Shown: piece after piece, positions 1-9,844 of the stretch | Position numbering within the stretch: position 1 is the first letter of the stretch | Layout: every line of letters begins with the position of its first letter | Assembly: GCA_029242085.1 (NCBI GenBank) | Contig: JAQWUP010000065.1 | Span: forward strand, 62,001 to 126,000 | Length of the DNA stretch: 64,000 nucleotides | Source of the DNA: Porticoccaceae bacterium | GTDB lineage: Bacteria > Pseudomonadota > Gammaproteobacteria > Pseudomonadales > Porticoccaceae | Direction of reading: 5' to 3' | The notes under the pieces: model-generated | What the model was told of the DNA's origin: nothing | Database searches by the model: none | What the model saw: only the letters and a program-made list of their open reading frames with translations | Made by a program: the position numbers and the translations under genes

Positions 1-24
1 AGCGACCCGTCTTAATTTGTAGAG

Positions 25-1455
25 TTACTTTGCAACCCAGAAGTCGGCGTTCCCAATACCCGCTTTGTCAGGATCAAATACAGGGTCGATGCCCCGCACA
101 AGTTGCGTCTCATAATCTTTAAGCGCCACCAATGCCGGCTTTTGAAGTATCAATATAGCCACAATATTTAACCAGGCCATCACACCGACACCAACATCAC
201 CCAGCGCCCAGGCAACAGCCGCAGTTTTGAGTCCACCATAGATTACCGATCCCAGCACCAGTGCTTTGAGCGCAAAGACCAGCCAGGCGCGGTGCACTTT
301 GCGATTGATATACATGACATTGGTTTCGGCAATATAGTAATAAGCAACAATGGTCGTAAAGGCAAAGAACAGTAATGACAGTGCCAGAAGACCACTGCCA
401 AAGCCGGGCAGAATAGTATCAAAGGATGCCTGAACATAGCCTGGACCAGCAGCAACGCCAGCCAATCCCTCGTAGAGCATACCGCCATCGGCGCCCTGCA
501 CATTGTAGAGTCCCGTAAGCAAAATCATAAACGCGGTGGCTGTGCAGATAAGCAATGTATCGATATAGACCGAGAACGCCTGAACCAACCCCTGCTTAAC
601 CGGGTGCGAGACCTCCGCTGCCGCTGCGGCATGGGGTGAACTACCCTGCCCAGCCTCATTAGAATAAATACCACGCTTTACGCCCCACTGTACGGCCATA
701 CCAATAATGGCACCGTATCCAGCCTCCATACCAAAGGCGCTATTAAAAATAAGTTTTACCATGGCGGGCACTGCGTCTATATTGGCGCCAATCACTATCA
801 GTGCAATCAGAATATAACCCACTGCCATCGCAGGCACGGCAATCTGCGCAAAGTGGGCAATGCGTTTTACACCGCCAAAAACAATTAATGCCAGAGTGAC
901 ACAGAGAAATGCGACGGTAGCAACCGGCGGCACGCTCCAGGCATTATCCATCGCCATCACAATGCTATTGGCCTGAATTCCCGGCAGGCAGAAACCCATG
1001 GCGATAATGGTAGATGCGGCAAATAACCAGGCATACCAATTCTGTCCCATGGCTTTTTCAATATAGTAAGCAGGGCCACCACGGTACATACCGTTGTCAT
1101 CTTTCTCTTTGTATATCTGCGCTAATGTGGCTTCGACGTAGGCAGTCGATGCACCGAGAAAGGCGACCATCCACATCCAGAACACCGCACCGGGACCACC
1201 CATCGCAATCGCGGTGGCGACACCGGCAATATTACCTGTGCCTACCCGCCCAGACAGGGACATAGCCAGCGCTTGAAAAGAGGACACACCGGAGTCAGAA
1301 CTGCGACCATCGAAGATCAATTTAGCCATATGACGAAAATGACGCACCTGCAGAAACCGAGTGCGAACAGAGAAATACAGGCCTGAACCCAGACACAGAT
1401 AAACTAGCGCCGAGCTCCAAACGATACCATTGAGATCATTGATAAGTTGTTCCAA
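25..1455 (-). CDS. Sodium:alanine symporter, AGCS family (copy 1)
   Basis: Inner-membrane carrier predicted to import alanine or glycine with Na+. The 476-residue protein is strongly hydrophobic throughout and carries the family segments GRVGTGNIAGVATAI near residue 70, GAVFWMWMVAFLG, GGPAYYIE and SNEAGQGSSPHAAA, all typical of AGCS/DagA proteins. The start is TTG (tccaaa on the plus strand), and an AGAGG ribosome-binding site 7 nt upstream supports it. No partner gene overlaps; the FHA gene lies just upstream on the same strand. A second AGCS gene sits at 43.6 kb. The substrate is inferred from the family only. Confidence 0.9.
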   Translation of the reverse strand: MEQLINDLNGIVWSSALVYLCLGSGLYFSVRTRFLQVRHFRHMAKLIFDGRSSDSGVSSFQALAMSLSGRVGTGNIAGVATAIAMGGPGAVFWMWMVAFLGASTAYVEATLAQIYKEKDDNGMYRGGPAYYIEKAMGQNWYAWLFAASTIIAMGFCLPGIQANSIVMAMDNAWSVPPVATVAFLCVTLALIVFGGVKRIAHFAQIAVPAMAVGYILIALIVIGANIDAVPAMVKLIFNSAFGMEAGYGAIIGMAVQWGVKRGIYSNEAGQGSSPHAAAAAEVSHPVKQGLVQAFSVYIDTLLICTATAFMILLTGLYNVQGADGGMLYEGLAGVAAGPGYVQASFDTILPGFGSGLLALSLLFFAFTTIVAYYYIAETNVMYINRKVHRAWLVFALKALVLGSVIYGGLKTAAVAWALGDVGVGVMAWLNIVAILILQKPALVALKDYETQLVRGIDPVFDPDKAGIGNADFWVAK

Positions 1456-1483
1456 AATTTTTCCTCTAAAGTGCGAATTATTA

Positions 1484-2440
1484 TTATTTTTCCAGAGCCG
1501 CTTTATCCGCTAATTGAAATAACGGAACTATATCAGCCAGAAATTGTTCCGTTGTCTGGCCCTTAACCACGAGTAATGGCGGGGCACTGAGTGTACTAGA
1601 ATATTGTGGGAATGGGGAAAATTCATCCCAGCTCTTCATCTGTCCAATCGAGCCTATTATCAGGATGACACCAACAAATGCGGCACAGCCACTCCAGCGC
1701 GCCCGCGATGACAGATTGGTTGCTAGCGCCAAATTAGCACTGAGCAGTAAAAAGAGAATACTCATGGACACTAACTGCTGCGCCATGTCACCGAACAGCA
1801 CCGAGCTGAAGTTATAGCTCAGGGTGGATAGCAGCCAACCGCAACCGGTAAATAATAAGGAGGCCAGCAGAATCAGACTGTACTGACCCAAAAAATGTGC
1901 TTCCTGCCTCACCAGGCGGCCCACCAGTGACCAAAATATTGCACCGATAAAGATAACTAACTGGGCACTGATAATCACCGGTATGGTATTTTTCCATTCC
2001 CATTCTGCCAATGTGCTGGTGTAGACAGAGGTTAACTGAGTGACAAACACCATAACTAGCAGCGGTAACCAGACCGACAACCGATTGAGCTTGCTGGTGT
2101 CGCGCTCAAGCCGATGCAGCATCTTGGTATCTTCAAGGGGATGGCTCTCAGACACGAGGCGTAATTTAGTTCGTCCCAGTTTAATTTCTGCACCAGAGGT
2201 AAAAATACGCTCATCCGTGCTTGGGTTCTTTATCACCTGCAGGCCATTGAGACTGTCGAGATCAGTAATTGACCAACCTTCACCACAGGCATTTAAACGC
2301 AGATGATTGGCTGAGATATGGGGGTCCGATAAAACAATATCATTGTCGTAGCCACGACCAATACTGACTTGGTCGGCATCCACTTTAAAGTACTTACGAC
2401 GCTTGCCGCCCCAGCCGAGCACCTCAATAATTACTGCCAT
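1484..2440 (-). CDS. FHA-domain membrane protein
   Basis: 318-residue protein with an N-terminal forkhead-associated domain (about residues 20-95: IGRGYDNDIVLSDPHISANH then DLDSLNGLQV), the fold that binds phosphothreonine peptides. The second half (about 125-275) holds five or six hydrophobic segments, so the FHA domain is probably a cytosolic sensor anchored to the inner membrane. Its ATG overlaps the last 10 nt of the upstream serine protease gene and is preceded by GGAGG at good spacing, so the two are probably translated from one mRNA and may act together in envelope signalling. No kinase is visible nearby. Function beyond the domain is unknown. Confidence 0.8.
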   Translation of the reverse strand: MAVIIEVLGWGGKRRKYFKVDADQVSIGRGYDNDIVLSDPHISANHLRLNACGEGWSITDLDSLNGLQVIKNPSTDERIFTSGAEIKLGRTKLRLVSESHPLEDTKMLHRLERDTSKLNRLSVWLPLLVMVFVTQLTSVYTSTLAEWEWKNTIPVIISAQLVIFIGAIFWSLVGRLVRQEAHFLGQYSLILLASLLFTGCGWLLSTLSYNFSSVLFGDMAQQLVSMSILFLLLSANLALATNLSSRARWSGCAAFVGVILIIGSIGQMKSWDEFSPFPQYSSTLSAPPLLVVKGQTTEQFLADIVPLFQLADKAALEK

Positions 2441-3687
2441 TGGGACACCTCCATAAACTTTCCTGTGAAGGTCAGTGCATTTTCTTGGCTAACCCCTGCA
2501 AGGGTAAAATGACTGATAAGTGCCCTCTCTTTATCGTCCACCGAACCCTGTAAAAACAGTACGTCATAGAGCTTGGGATAATCCTTGTAGGCGCGCAGAC
2601 AGAAGACACTTTTACTCTGCCGACCACTGGGCTTCTGAGTAAATCCATGATCACATTGGAAGTCGGTAACATCCTCTTCGCCGGCGCGATTACCGGGTGC
2701 AAAATCACCGAACAGCCTTTCGTAATAGTTATAAAACTGCCAGCTGTTTAACTGATCGGCCTCGAGCCAGATGAATTGATACTCCAAAATACCTGTCGCA
2801 AAGTTTGAGGTCATATAGATATTGTCTTCACTGCGACAGGAGCGATCGGCACTTAGAAACTGAGCTTTTTCATCGGAACTATTGGAACCGCCCCAGCATT
2901 TAACAAAAGGAGCCAGCTCATCTAAAACCTGTGCTTCACCGAGTCCGATACCCTGCCAGTTGCGCGCAAACAGAGCAGTGAATTTTTGTTGCTGATCGGC
3001 CATCAGTTGCTCACCAATTCGCTGCTGCATATTTTCTATCGCTGCACCTCTGGCGCGATAATCGCTGACCAGTGCTTGCAGCCGGCGCACTGGAACCAAA
3101 AAGCTGATTTGGTTTCCAGCGGTTGCCACATTGATACCCACAACTCGCCCCTCCCTATCCATGGTTGGGCCGCCGCTCATTCCAGGATTCAGGGAACCGG
3201 TGAAATGGACACGGGGATGATAGCTGGCTCTATTTATGCCGTTGTAGGTGCCGGGCACCACGGTGAGACCCAAGTCTAGAGGGTTGCCCAGCGCATAAAC
3301 TGGCATGCCAATTTCTGGTTCTCGATTCGCCAACTGCATAGACTCGCCATCGAAATCCACAGCTTGCACCAGCGCTAGATCATTGATTACGTCGACATCA
3401 ACAAGTCGGAGTTCGCCAACCTTATTGGTCTCGGTCAGGTATTCGATACGGTACTGCTGTGGCTTGGTCGCAGCCAGCTGGATCACATGATAATTGGTGG
3501 CTATAAGTCCTGAGTTATCGACCGGAAAACCTGAGCCGATAGTACTTTTACTACCAGAGGTAAGGTCGATAATACGAATTTGTAAAATTGCAGATTTGTA
3601 ATCAGCAAAAAGGTTGCGCGCAATATCATTTTGCGCACAGATGGAACTGCTCCATAACAAGATACCAATTAAAGCCATCCTGACCAC
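2431..3687 (-). CDS. Periplasmic trypsin-like (S1C) serine protease
   Basis: A chymotrypsin-fold protease. Numbered from the start chosen here, the triad is His67 (IATNYHVI), Asp103 (INDLALV) and Ser171 (GMSGGPT). The N-terminus is a signal peptide (MALIGILLWSSSICAQ), so the protein acts in the periplasm. No PDZ domain is recognisable in the C-terminal half, unlike DegP/DegQ. The ORF opens at an upstream GTG (3714), but the AGGGAGG site sits inside that extension, 8 nt before the GTG at 3687, so I take 3687 as the start. It overlaps the FHA gene by 10 nt, suggesting a two-gene operon. Substrate unknown. Confidence 0.8.
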   Translation of the reverse strand: MVRMALIGILLWSSSICAQNDIARNLFADYKSAILQIRIIDLTSGSKSTIGSGFPVDNSGLIATNYHVIQLAATKPQQYRIEYLTETNKVGELRLVDVDVINDLALVQAVDFDGESMQLANREPEIGMPVYALGNPLDLGLTVVPGTYNGINRASYHPRVHFTGSLNPGMSGGPTMDREGRVVGINVATAGNQISFLVPVRRLQALVSDYRARGAAIENMQQRIGEQLMADQQQKFTALFARNWQGIGLGEAQVLDELAPFVKCWGGSNSSDEKAQFLSADRSCRSEDNIYMTSNFATGILEYQFIWLEADQLNSWQFYNYYERLFGDFAPGNRAGEEDVTDFQCDHGFTQKPSGRQSKSVFCLRAYKDYPKLYDVLFLQGSVDDKERALISHFTLAGVSQENALTFTGKFMEVSQWQ

Positions 3688-3871
3688 TGCAAATGCCTCC
3701 CTGTTTTTTATCACTATGATGCTCCAAGTTTTTACTACTATTTGTTTTTATATTCATTTTTCGTATAGGCATTATCGCAGGCATAACCGCTGATCACATA
3801 GCTATTTCTCCAGCTCAGAGTTAGACTCGTTGCCAATAATAACTCGCTGTTGCAAACAGGAATACCTCAAT

Positions 3872-6142
3872 ATGACTGATTCATTTAAAGAGAGCGCACT
3901 TAAGTATCATACCCACCCGCTGCCCGGAAAATTGGAAATCAGGCCTACCAAACCACTGGCCAATAAAAGAGACCTGTCCCTAGCCTATTCACCCGGTGTG
4001 GCACATGCCTGCGAACTGATCGTAGACAATCCTACCGATGTTGCATCGGTAACGGCGCGGGGCAATCTGGTTGCGGTAATCACTAATGGTACTGCGGTAT
4101 TGGGGCTGGGAAATATTGGCCCGCTGGCGTCGAAGCCAGTCATGGAAGGTAAAGCCGTTCTCTTTAAAAAGTTTGCCAATATTGATGTGTTTGATATTGA
4201 AGTCGATGAAACCGATGTGGATAAGCTGGTGGATATTATTGCCAGTCTCGAACCCACATTTGGCGGTGTAAACCTGGAGGATATCAAGGCGCCAGAATGC
4301 TTTATGGTCGAGAACAAACTCCGCGAACGCATGAAAATTCCGGTCTTTCACGATGACCAGCACGGCACAGCGATTGTTGCCGCCGCAGCGATATACAACG
4401 GCCTGCGTATCGTCGAGAAAAAGTTTGAAGATGTAAAACTGGTGGTTTCTGGTGCGGGCGCTGCCAGTATTGCCTGCGTGGATTTACTGGTGAGTATGGG
4501 CCTGCAAAAGAAAAATGTGCGTATGATTGATCGCACTGGAGTTATCTACGCCGGACGCAAAGAGGGTATGAATCCGTGGAAAGAAGGCTATGCCATCGAA
4601 ACCAGCGACCGCACCATTGAAGATGCAATCGAGGGCGCTGATCTGTTTATGGGTCTATCTGGCCCCGGGGTATTAAATGGTGAGCTGCTAAAGAAAATGG
4701 GTGAGAAGCCTATTATTCTGGCAATGTCGAATCCGGTCCCTGAGATTATGCCGGAAGAGGCGATGGCCGCTCGCCCTGATGCAATTTTGGCGACGGGTCG
4801 TTCCGACTACCCCAATCAGGTCAACAATGTTCTGTGCTTCCCATTTATTTTCCGCGGCGCGCTGGACTGTGGTGCCTCGACGATTAATGAAGAGATGAAA
4901 ATGGCCGCAGTAAAAGCAATTGCTGATCTGGCCACCAAAGAGACCTCTGATGTGGTCGCCGCGGCCTATGCCGATGAACAGCTCAAGTTTGGCCCCGATT
5001 ATTTAATTCCCAAAGCGTTCGATCCACGCCTGATTGAGGATGTGCCTATGGCTGTGGTTAAGGCGGCAATGGCAAGTGGTGTTGCAACCAGGCCCATTGA
5101 AGACTTCGAAGCCTACCGCCAAACGCTACATGAATTTGTCAATCAGGCCGGCCTGTTTATGCAGCCGATTATTGAGGTGGCAAAAAAATCACCGGCACGA
5201 ATTGTCTATGCCGAAGGCGAAAATGACGATGTGTTGATGGCTGTTCAGGCAGTGCTCGACGAAAATATTGCCAAGCCTATTCTGATCGGTCGTCGCGCTG
5301 GTATGGAAGTGAAGATAGATCGCCTGGGTCTGCGTATTGATCTCGACAATGAGGTCGAGATATTTGATCCCAGCAACAATGATAGCCACGAGGCATACGC
5401 TGCCTACTACCACGAAATGGTCGGGCGCAACGGTGTGTCTGTGGATGCTGCGCGCAAGATTATGCGTGATGACAATACTGCTATTGCTGCTGTGATGGTG
5501 GCTCGCGATGAAGCCGATGGTCTTATTTGCGGCAAGGTCGGGCGTTTTGATTTCCATCTGCGCGAGATTATGCATCTGCTGGGGCCGGAAAATAAGGATC
5601 AGTTAGTCTCCTCTGCGGCAGTATTGCTGATGCCTGATGGACCGTTATTTTTAGCCGATACGGCGATGAATGTGGACCCCAGCACTGAGGAACTGGTGCA
5701 AATTACCGAGGCCAGCATTGATTTGGTAAAGCGCTTTGGCATTGAGCCCAAGGTCGCACTGCTGTCGCACTCCAACTTTGGCACATCGAACAATCCATCG
5801 GCGAAAAAGGTCCGCCGTGCCGGTGAGATACTGCGCGCAACCTACCCCAGTCTGCAGGTCGATGGTGAGATGCATGTACTCAGTGCACTGAACCCAAAAC
5901 TGCGCGACACGGTTTACTCTCAAGCCAATATTAATGGTCGCGCCAATGTCTTGGTTATGCCTAATTTGGATGCTGCGAATATTGCCATGGGACTGATTCG
6001 GTCAATGACCGATGCGCTGCTAATCGGGCCGTTTATCAACGGTTTCCGCAAGCCGGCCCATATTGTGATTCCATCGGTTTCATCCCGCGGCATCTTTAAT
6101 ATGACGGCGCTGACGGTGGCCGATATTCAGGCTATGAAATAA
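3872..6142 (+). CDS. maeB: NADP-dependent malic enzyme MaeB with phosphotransacetylase-like domain
   Basis: Oxidative decarboxylation of malate to pyruvate, giving NADPH and linking the TCA cycle to pyruvate. The 756-residue length is that of the hybrid MaeB type: an N-terminal malic-enzyme half ([37 protein letters not shown](P)-binding [12 protein letters not shown]) followed from about residue 430 by a phosphotransacetylase-like domain ([25 protein letters not shown]). In E. coli this second domain is regulatory and not an active Pta. The tracked ORF starts 14 codons earlier at 3830; ATG 3872 is preferred because an ACAGGA site lies about 9 nt upstream and [13 protein letters not shown] matches the family N-terminus. 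It converges on rsmI with 4 nt between stop codons. Confidence 0.93.
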   Translation: MTDSFKESALKYHTHPLPGKLEIRPTKPLANKRDLSLAYSPGVAHACELIVDNPTDVASVTARGNLVAVITNGTAVLGLGNIGPLASKPVMEGKAVLFKKFANIDVFDIEVDETDVDKLVDIIASLEPTFGGVNLEDIKAPECFMVENKLRERMKIPVFHDDQHGTAIVAAAAIYNGLRIVEKKFEDVKLVVSGAGAASIACVDLLVSMGLQKKNVRMIDRTGVIYAGRKEGMNPWKEGYAIETSDRTIEDAIEGADLFMGLSGPGVLNGELLKKMGEKPIILAMSNPVPEIMPEEAMAARPDAILATGRSDYPNQVNNVLCFPFIFRGALDCGASTINEEMKMAAVKAIADLATKETSDVVAAAYADEQLKFGPDYLIPKAFDPRLIEDVPMAVVKAAMASGVATRPIEDFEAYRQTLHEFVNQAGLFMQPIIEVAKKSPARIVYAEGENDDVLMAVQAVLDENIAKPILIGRRAGMEVKIDRLGLRIDLDNEVEIFDPSNNDSHEAYAAYYHEMVGRNGVSVDAARKIMRDDNTAIAAVMVARDEADGLICGKVGRFDFHLREIMHLLGPENKDQLVSSAAVLLMPDGPLFLADTAMNVDPSTEELVQITEASIDLVKRFGIEPKVALLSHSNFGTSNNPSAKKVRRAGEILRATYPSLQVDGEMHVLSALNPKLRDTVYSQANINGRANVLVMPNLDAANIAMGLIRSMTDALLIGPFINGFRKPAHIVIPSVSSRGIFNMTALTVADIQAMK

Positions 6143-6146
6143 GCAG

Positions 6147-6995
6147 CTATTTTTTTTGCAGAGACAGCGCCAGGTTATAAAGCTGCTTTTTATCACCGCC
6201 GGTAATTTTGGCGGCGATGGAAGCGGCTTTGGTCAGAGGTAGTTCCTTTATCAATAGACCGATAATTTTCTCTGCATCCACCGATTTCAGATCACTGGGG
6301 CCGGTCTCGCCGCCAACCACCAAAACTATCTCGCCGCGCTGTTGGTTGCTGTCTGCAGATACCTGCTGTAACAGCTCGTCTAAGGTGCCATGCAGATAGG
6401 TTTCAAATTTCTTGGTGATCTCGCGGGCCATAAAGCTAGGTCTGTCTCTACCGAACACATCCACCATATCGCTGATGGTATCGAGGATACGATGAGGTGC
6501 CTCATAGCAGACCATGGTTTCAGCTCCCGCTTTAAATTGACCCAGAGCTGTTTTGCGCTGACTGCTTTTGGCCGGTAAAAAGCCAATAAAGCGAAAGCTA
6601 TCGGTAGGCAAACCCGAGACACTGAGCGCGGAAATAGCAGCACAGGCACCGGGAATAGGGACGACACTGTAGCCTTGCTGGCGGGCTTCTGACACCAATC
6701 TGTAGCCGGGATCTGAAATAAGTGGTGTACCGGCATCGGAGATTAATGCAATATCATCTCCCTCGCCCAGACGCCTGAGAATTTTATAACTGCTGCTTTT
6801 GTCGGCATGGTCATGGTAGGCCACACAGGGCTTATCTATACTGAAATGGTCGAGCAATTTTTTGCTGTGGCGAGTATCTTCGCAGGCAATTACACTGACA
6901 GACTGGAGAGTCTCCACTGCGCGGGGTACCATATCACCCAGATTGCCTATGGGTGTGGCGACGATATACAACGTACCGGACTGATTTGAATTCAT
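6147..6995 (-). CDS. rsmI: 16S rRNA 2'-O-methyltransferase RsmI (C1402)
   Basis: Methylates the ribose of C1402 in the decoding centre of 16S rRNA using S-adenosylmethionine. The 282-residue protein starts MNSNQSGTLYIVATPIGNLGD, the hallmark N-terminus of the YraL/RsmI tetrapyrrole-methylase fold, and contains EDTRHSKKLLDHF and ISDAGTPLISDPGYRLV. The ORF track extends far upstream to 7214, but that extension is low-complexity and lies antisense over lpoA. The ATG occupies 6995-6993, so it overlaps the divergent lpoA ATG by two bases. Any promoter of rsmI must lie inside lpoA. Confidence 0.93.
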   Translation of the reverse strand: MNSNQSGTLYIVATPIGNLGDMVPRAVETLQSVSVIACEDTRHSKKLLDHFSIDKPCVAYHDHADKSSSYKILRRLGEGDDIALISDAGTPLISDPGYRLVSEARQQGYSVVPIPGACAAISALSVSGLPTDSFRFIGFLPAKSSQRKTALGQFKAGAETMVCYEAPHRILDTISDMVDVFGRDRPSFMAREITKKFETYLHGTLDELLQQVSADSNQQRGEIVLVVGGETGPSDLKSVDAEKIIGLLIKELPLTKAASIAAKITGGDKKQLYNLALSLQKK

Positions 6996-8835
6996 GACTA
7001 TAAAAGCTCTACGTTTGATTGCCTTTGCGGGGTGCATCTTAGCCTTAATTGGGGGCTGTGCGCCAACCACAGATACAGTGAGAGCTCCGGCTATTAACAC
7101 CATCGATGCCCCCGACATCTCGGTGCTCGAAAAAGCGGCAGAGATGCTGCTGGAAGCCGAACTATCGGAGCAGTCAGATAGTCTGATTCTCACCGCAGCT
7201 GGCCTGATTGCCAATGCTGGTGATATAGCTCAAAGCACCGATGTGTTGGCGCGCATTAATGCAGATAATCTGAGTGACACACAATTTATTGAATATAGCC
7301 TGCTCGGCATTGAGCTTGATTTAATTCTCGCCAACTGGGCCAGGGCCGCGGCCTGGTTTGAAACCGATCGATTTATATTTTTGAGTGCAACATTTGATCG
7401 CGAACTGCGCCTGCGCACTCTCAGCCTGAAGTCAGATGCCAATTTTGCGCTGGGCAATTTTGAGCAGAGCCTGATCACCTCTATTCAGCTGGCTCGGATG
7501 CTGACCAAAAAATCTGAGGTGCGCGAAATTCACAATAAGATATGGCGTCAGCTCAATCAGCTTTCCTATGCTTTCCTGCAGCAGGGCCAGAATCATCAGA
7601 ATGTAAGACTCGCGGGCTGGCTTCAGCTGGCCGAACTATGCCGCAAGCATCAAAGCAGCCAGCAGGCTCAAATCCAGCAATTCAACAGGTGGCAGCTGCG
7701 CTGGAAAACTCACCCCGCCGCCCTCACACCACCAACGCCCTTTAGCAAAGGATTTAAATACTCGGCACCGCCAGCTCAGGTAGCCTTGCTGTTGCCCCTG
7801 CAAGAACAATATGAAGTGCCCAGTTATACATTATTAGATGGTTTTATGGGGGCTTACTATGAGCTATTGGCTCAGGCCGATGGACTGCCAGCTGATGCGC
7901 CCAGAGTGCGTATCTACGATACCTCTGTGCAGTCGGTACAGAAGGCCTATAACAATGCGGTGGATGATGGTGCCGCGGTCATTGTAGGGCCGATGCGTCA
8001 GTCTGAGGTCGCAGCGCTTCTCACAGTGCCCGAATTACCGGTACCGACCATCAGCCTTAACCGCACTGACGACAGTACCGGCCTTCAGGTGACAAATTTA
8101 TTTCAATTTGGTCTCTCACCTCTGGATGAAATGAGACAAATTGCCGATCGTGCCTGGCAGAGGGGCCAGCGCAATATTGTGCTTATCGCCCCGGACAATA
8201 ACTGGGGAAATCGCTCCAGTGAATTTTTTAATCAGTACTGGGCTGATATGGGAGGCGCTGTTTTAGCGACTGTCCCCTATCCAACGTCGGTGAATGATTT
8301 TACCCCGCTGCTAAAAGCGCCTCTGCAAATAGATCTCAGTGAGGAGCGCGGCCTGCAGCTCAAGCGCTTTATTAATAGTCGAGTGCAGTTTACCGCGCGC
8401 CGACGCCAGGATATTGATCTGGTGGTGGTGCTCGGGTACCCGGTTAGAGCGCGCCAGATTAAACCGGCGCTAGATTTTCTCTACGCCTCTGATATTCCAG
8501 TGGTTGCCACCTCGCATATTTATAATGGCACCGAGCAGGTGGGATTAGACCGGGACCTCTCTGGCGTCGAATTTGTCGCTATGCCTTGGACATTGCCCGG
8601 ACAGATGCCCAGCCAGCTGCAACCAGATCAACGCCTGCATATTGCTTATCGTCATCTCTACGCTATGGGTTACGATGCTTTTTTACTGCATAGAAATCTG
8701 CCAAATTTAACCTCAGAGCGCGCAATACCTATATTTGGCTCAACCGGCTTACTGTCACTGTCCGATGGTATTATCAAACGACAGGGCAAATGGGCCAAAT
8801 TCCAACGCGGAAAAGTCAGTGAGATTCAGCCCTGA
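6994..8835 (+). CDS. lpoA: Penicillin-binding protein activator LpoA
   Basis: Outer-membrane lipoprotein that reaches through the periplasm to stimulate PBP1A. The N-terminus is a lipoprotein signal with lipobox LIGGC (Cys about residue 22). Residues 40-240 are helical and TPR-like; from about 255 (APPAQVALLLPLQEQYE) there is a periplasmic-binding-protein-like domain with AAVIVGPMRQSEV and TISLNRTDD. The 613-residue length fits the family. It heads a rightward block lpoA-yraN-diaA-dolP, the same order as in E. coli. The start codon overlaps the rsmI start and has no obvious ribosome-binding site, but the signal peptide begins exactly there. Confidence 0.9.
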   Translation: MTIKALRLIAFAGCILALIGGCAPTTDTVRAPAINTIDAPDISVLEKAAEMLLEAELSEQSDSLILTAAGLIANAGDIAQSTDVLARINADNLSDTQFIEYSLLGIELDLILANWARAAAWFETDRFIFLSATFDRELRLRTLSLKSDANFALGNFEQSLITSIQLARMLTKKSEVREIHNKIWRQLNQLSYAFLQQGQNHQNVRLAGWLQLAELCRKHQSSQQAQIQQFNRWQLRWKTHPAALTPPTPFSKGFKYSAPPAQVALLLPLQEQYEVPSYTLLDGFMGAYYELLAQADGLPADAPRVRIYDTSVQSVQKAYNNAVDDGAAVIVGPMRQSEVAALLTVPELPVPTISLNRTDDSTGLQVTNLFQFGLSPLDEMRQIADRAWQRGQRNIVLIAPDNNWGNRSSEFFNQYWADMGGAVLATVPYPTSVNDFTPLLKAPLQIDLSEERGLQLKRFINSRVQFTARRRQDIDLVVVLGYPVRARQIKPALDFLYASDIPVVATSHIYNGTEQVGLDRDLSGVEFVAMPWTLPGQMPSQLQPDQRLHIAYRHLYAMGYDAFLLHRNLPNLTSERAIPIFGSTGLLSLSDGIIKRQGKWAKFQRGKVSEIQP

Positions 8836-8892
8836 TTTAAGTGCCGCTTGGAAGAGTTGGTCAACCGCACTATGGACAGTGAGGAAAACGCG

Positions 8893-9270
8893 ATGGATCG
8901 TGCAAGTAAGATGCTGTTATCTGGCGCCGCGGCTGAGCAACTAGCCTGCGACTATTTGTTAAATCAGGGTTTAATGTTGTTGGAACGCAATTTTCGTACT
9001 CGCAGAGGCGAAATTGATCTGATAATGCAGGATAATAAAGAGCTGGTGTTTGTCGAGGTCAGGTTCCGAAAATCCGTAAGGTTCGGCAGTGCAGAGGAGT
9101 CAATTACTCGCCATAAATGCGCACGGCTAACGGCAGCGGCACTGGCTTATATGCAGTATCGGCGCATCGGTGAGGACAGAGTGGTACGGTTCGATGCAGT
9201 GGCTATCAGCCCTGAGTCGAGCAATCAATCCGGCTTTAAACTTAACTGGATTAAACATATCTTAGCTTGA
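8893..9270 (+). CDS. yraN: UPF0102 endonuclease-like protein YraN
   Basis: Small 125-residue protein of the UPF0102 family, a predicted restriction-endonuclease-like (Holliday-junction-resolvase-related) fold. The signature is present: ERNFRTRRGEIDLIM followed by LVFVEVRFRK, where E, D and ExR would be the metal-site residues. The tracked ORF begins at TTG 8848; ATG 8893 is chosen because GAGGA lies 7 nt upstream and the resulting length is typical. It sits between lpoA and diaA as in E. coli. Biochemical role in most bacteria remains unproven. Confidence 0.88.
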   Translation: MDRASKMLLSGAAAEQLACDYLLNQGLMLLERNFRTRRGEIDLIMQDNKELVFVEVRFRKSVRFGSAEESITRHKCARLTAAALAYMQYRRIGEDRVVRFDAVAISPESSNQSGFKLNWIKHILA

Positions 9271-9280
9271 GTTGGACATT

Positions 9281-9844
9281 ATGGATCAGCAGATTTTTAA
9301 ACATTTTCAGAGCCAGATCGAGACCAGCATGGTGGTTGGCGATGCGTTCGCTGAGTCCATTGCCAATGCCGCTGAGAAAGTGACCGCGGCGCTGCTGGCC
9401 GGCAATAGTATCTTCACCTGCGGAGACAAGTCCGCAGCCCTGCTGGCGCAACTATTTTCTGATTATCTGGCTCTGGGTTTTGAAATTGAGCGGCCTGGAT
9501 TTCCGGCCCTGAATATCAATAAAATGGCCGAGAACAATTCGGGCAATCAGCGCTTCTCACAGGTGCTGAATATCCATGCGCGCAGTGCTGATGTGCTATT
9601 AGTCGTCAGCGCCGGTGGTAATAGCCCACCGTTAATTAGTGTTATTGAAACAGCAATCGAAAAAGATATGTCTATTGTGCTGCTCTCTGCAGCTAATGAC
9701 GATTTATTAGCCGCCAGTCTCGGCTACAATGATGTGCAGATCAGTTGTGCTGAGTTTTCAGGTCAGCTGACAGCGGCGGCACAGTTTCAAATAATCCAGT
9801 GCATCAGTGCACTGATTGATCATCAGATTTTTGGAGGAGAGTAA
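9281..9844 (+). CDS. diaA: SIS-domain DnaA initiator-associating protein DiaA
   Basis: A SIS-fold protein of 187 residues related to sedoheptulose-7-phosphate isomerase GmhA. In E. coli the gene at this exact position, DiaA, binds DnaA and promotes orderly assembly at oriC. Visible SIS features are GNSIFTCGDKSAALLAQLFSD and VLLVVSAGGNSPPLISVIE. ATG 9281 is preferred over the in-frame TTG 9272. It follows yraN by 10 nt and its TAA is immediately followed by the dolP ATG. The GmhA alternative is less likely given the neighbours and the absence of heptose genes. Confidence 0.85.
   Translation: MDQQIFKHFQSQIETSMVVGDAFAESIANAAEKVTAALLAGNSIFTCGDKSAALLAQLFSDYLALGFEIERPGFPALNINKMAENNSGNQRFSQVLNIHARSADVLLVVSAGGNSPPLISVIETAIEKDMSIVLLSAANDDLLAASLGYNDVQISCAEFSGQLTAAAQFQIIQCISALIDHQIFGGE

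Noticed and set aside
4985-5575. Minus-strand ORFs over maeB, such as the 128-residue ORF at 5189-5575
   Set aside because: Shadows of a clear malic enzyme gene; His-rich translation is typical of the complement of its codons.
6996-7214. N-terminal extension of rsmI in the ORF track
   Set aside because: Low-complexity Ser/Ala-rich sequence antisense to lpoA; the family N-terminus begins at 6995.
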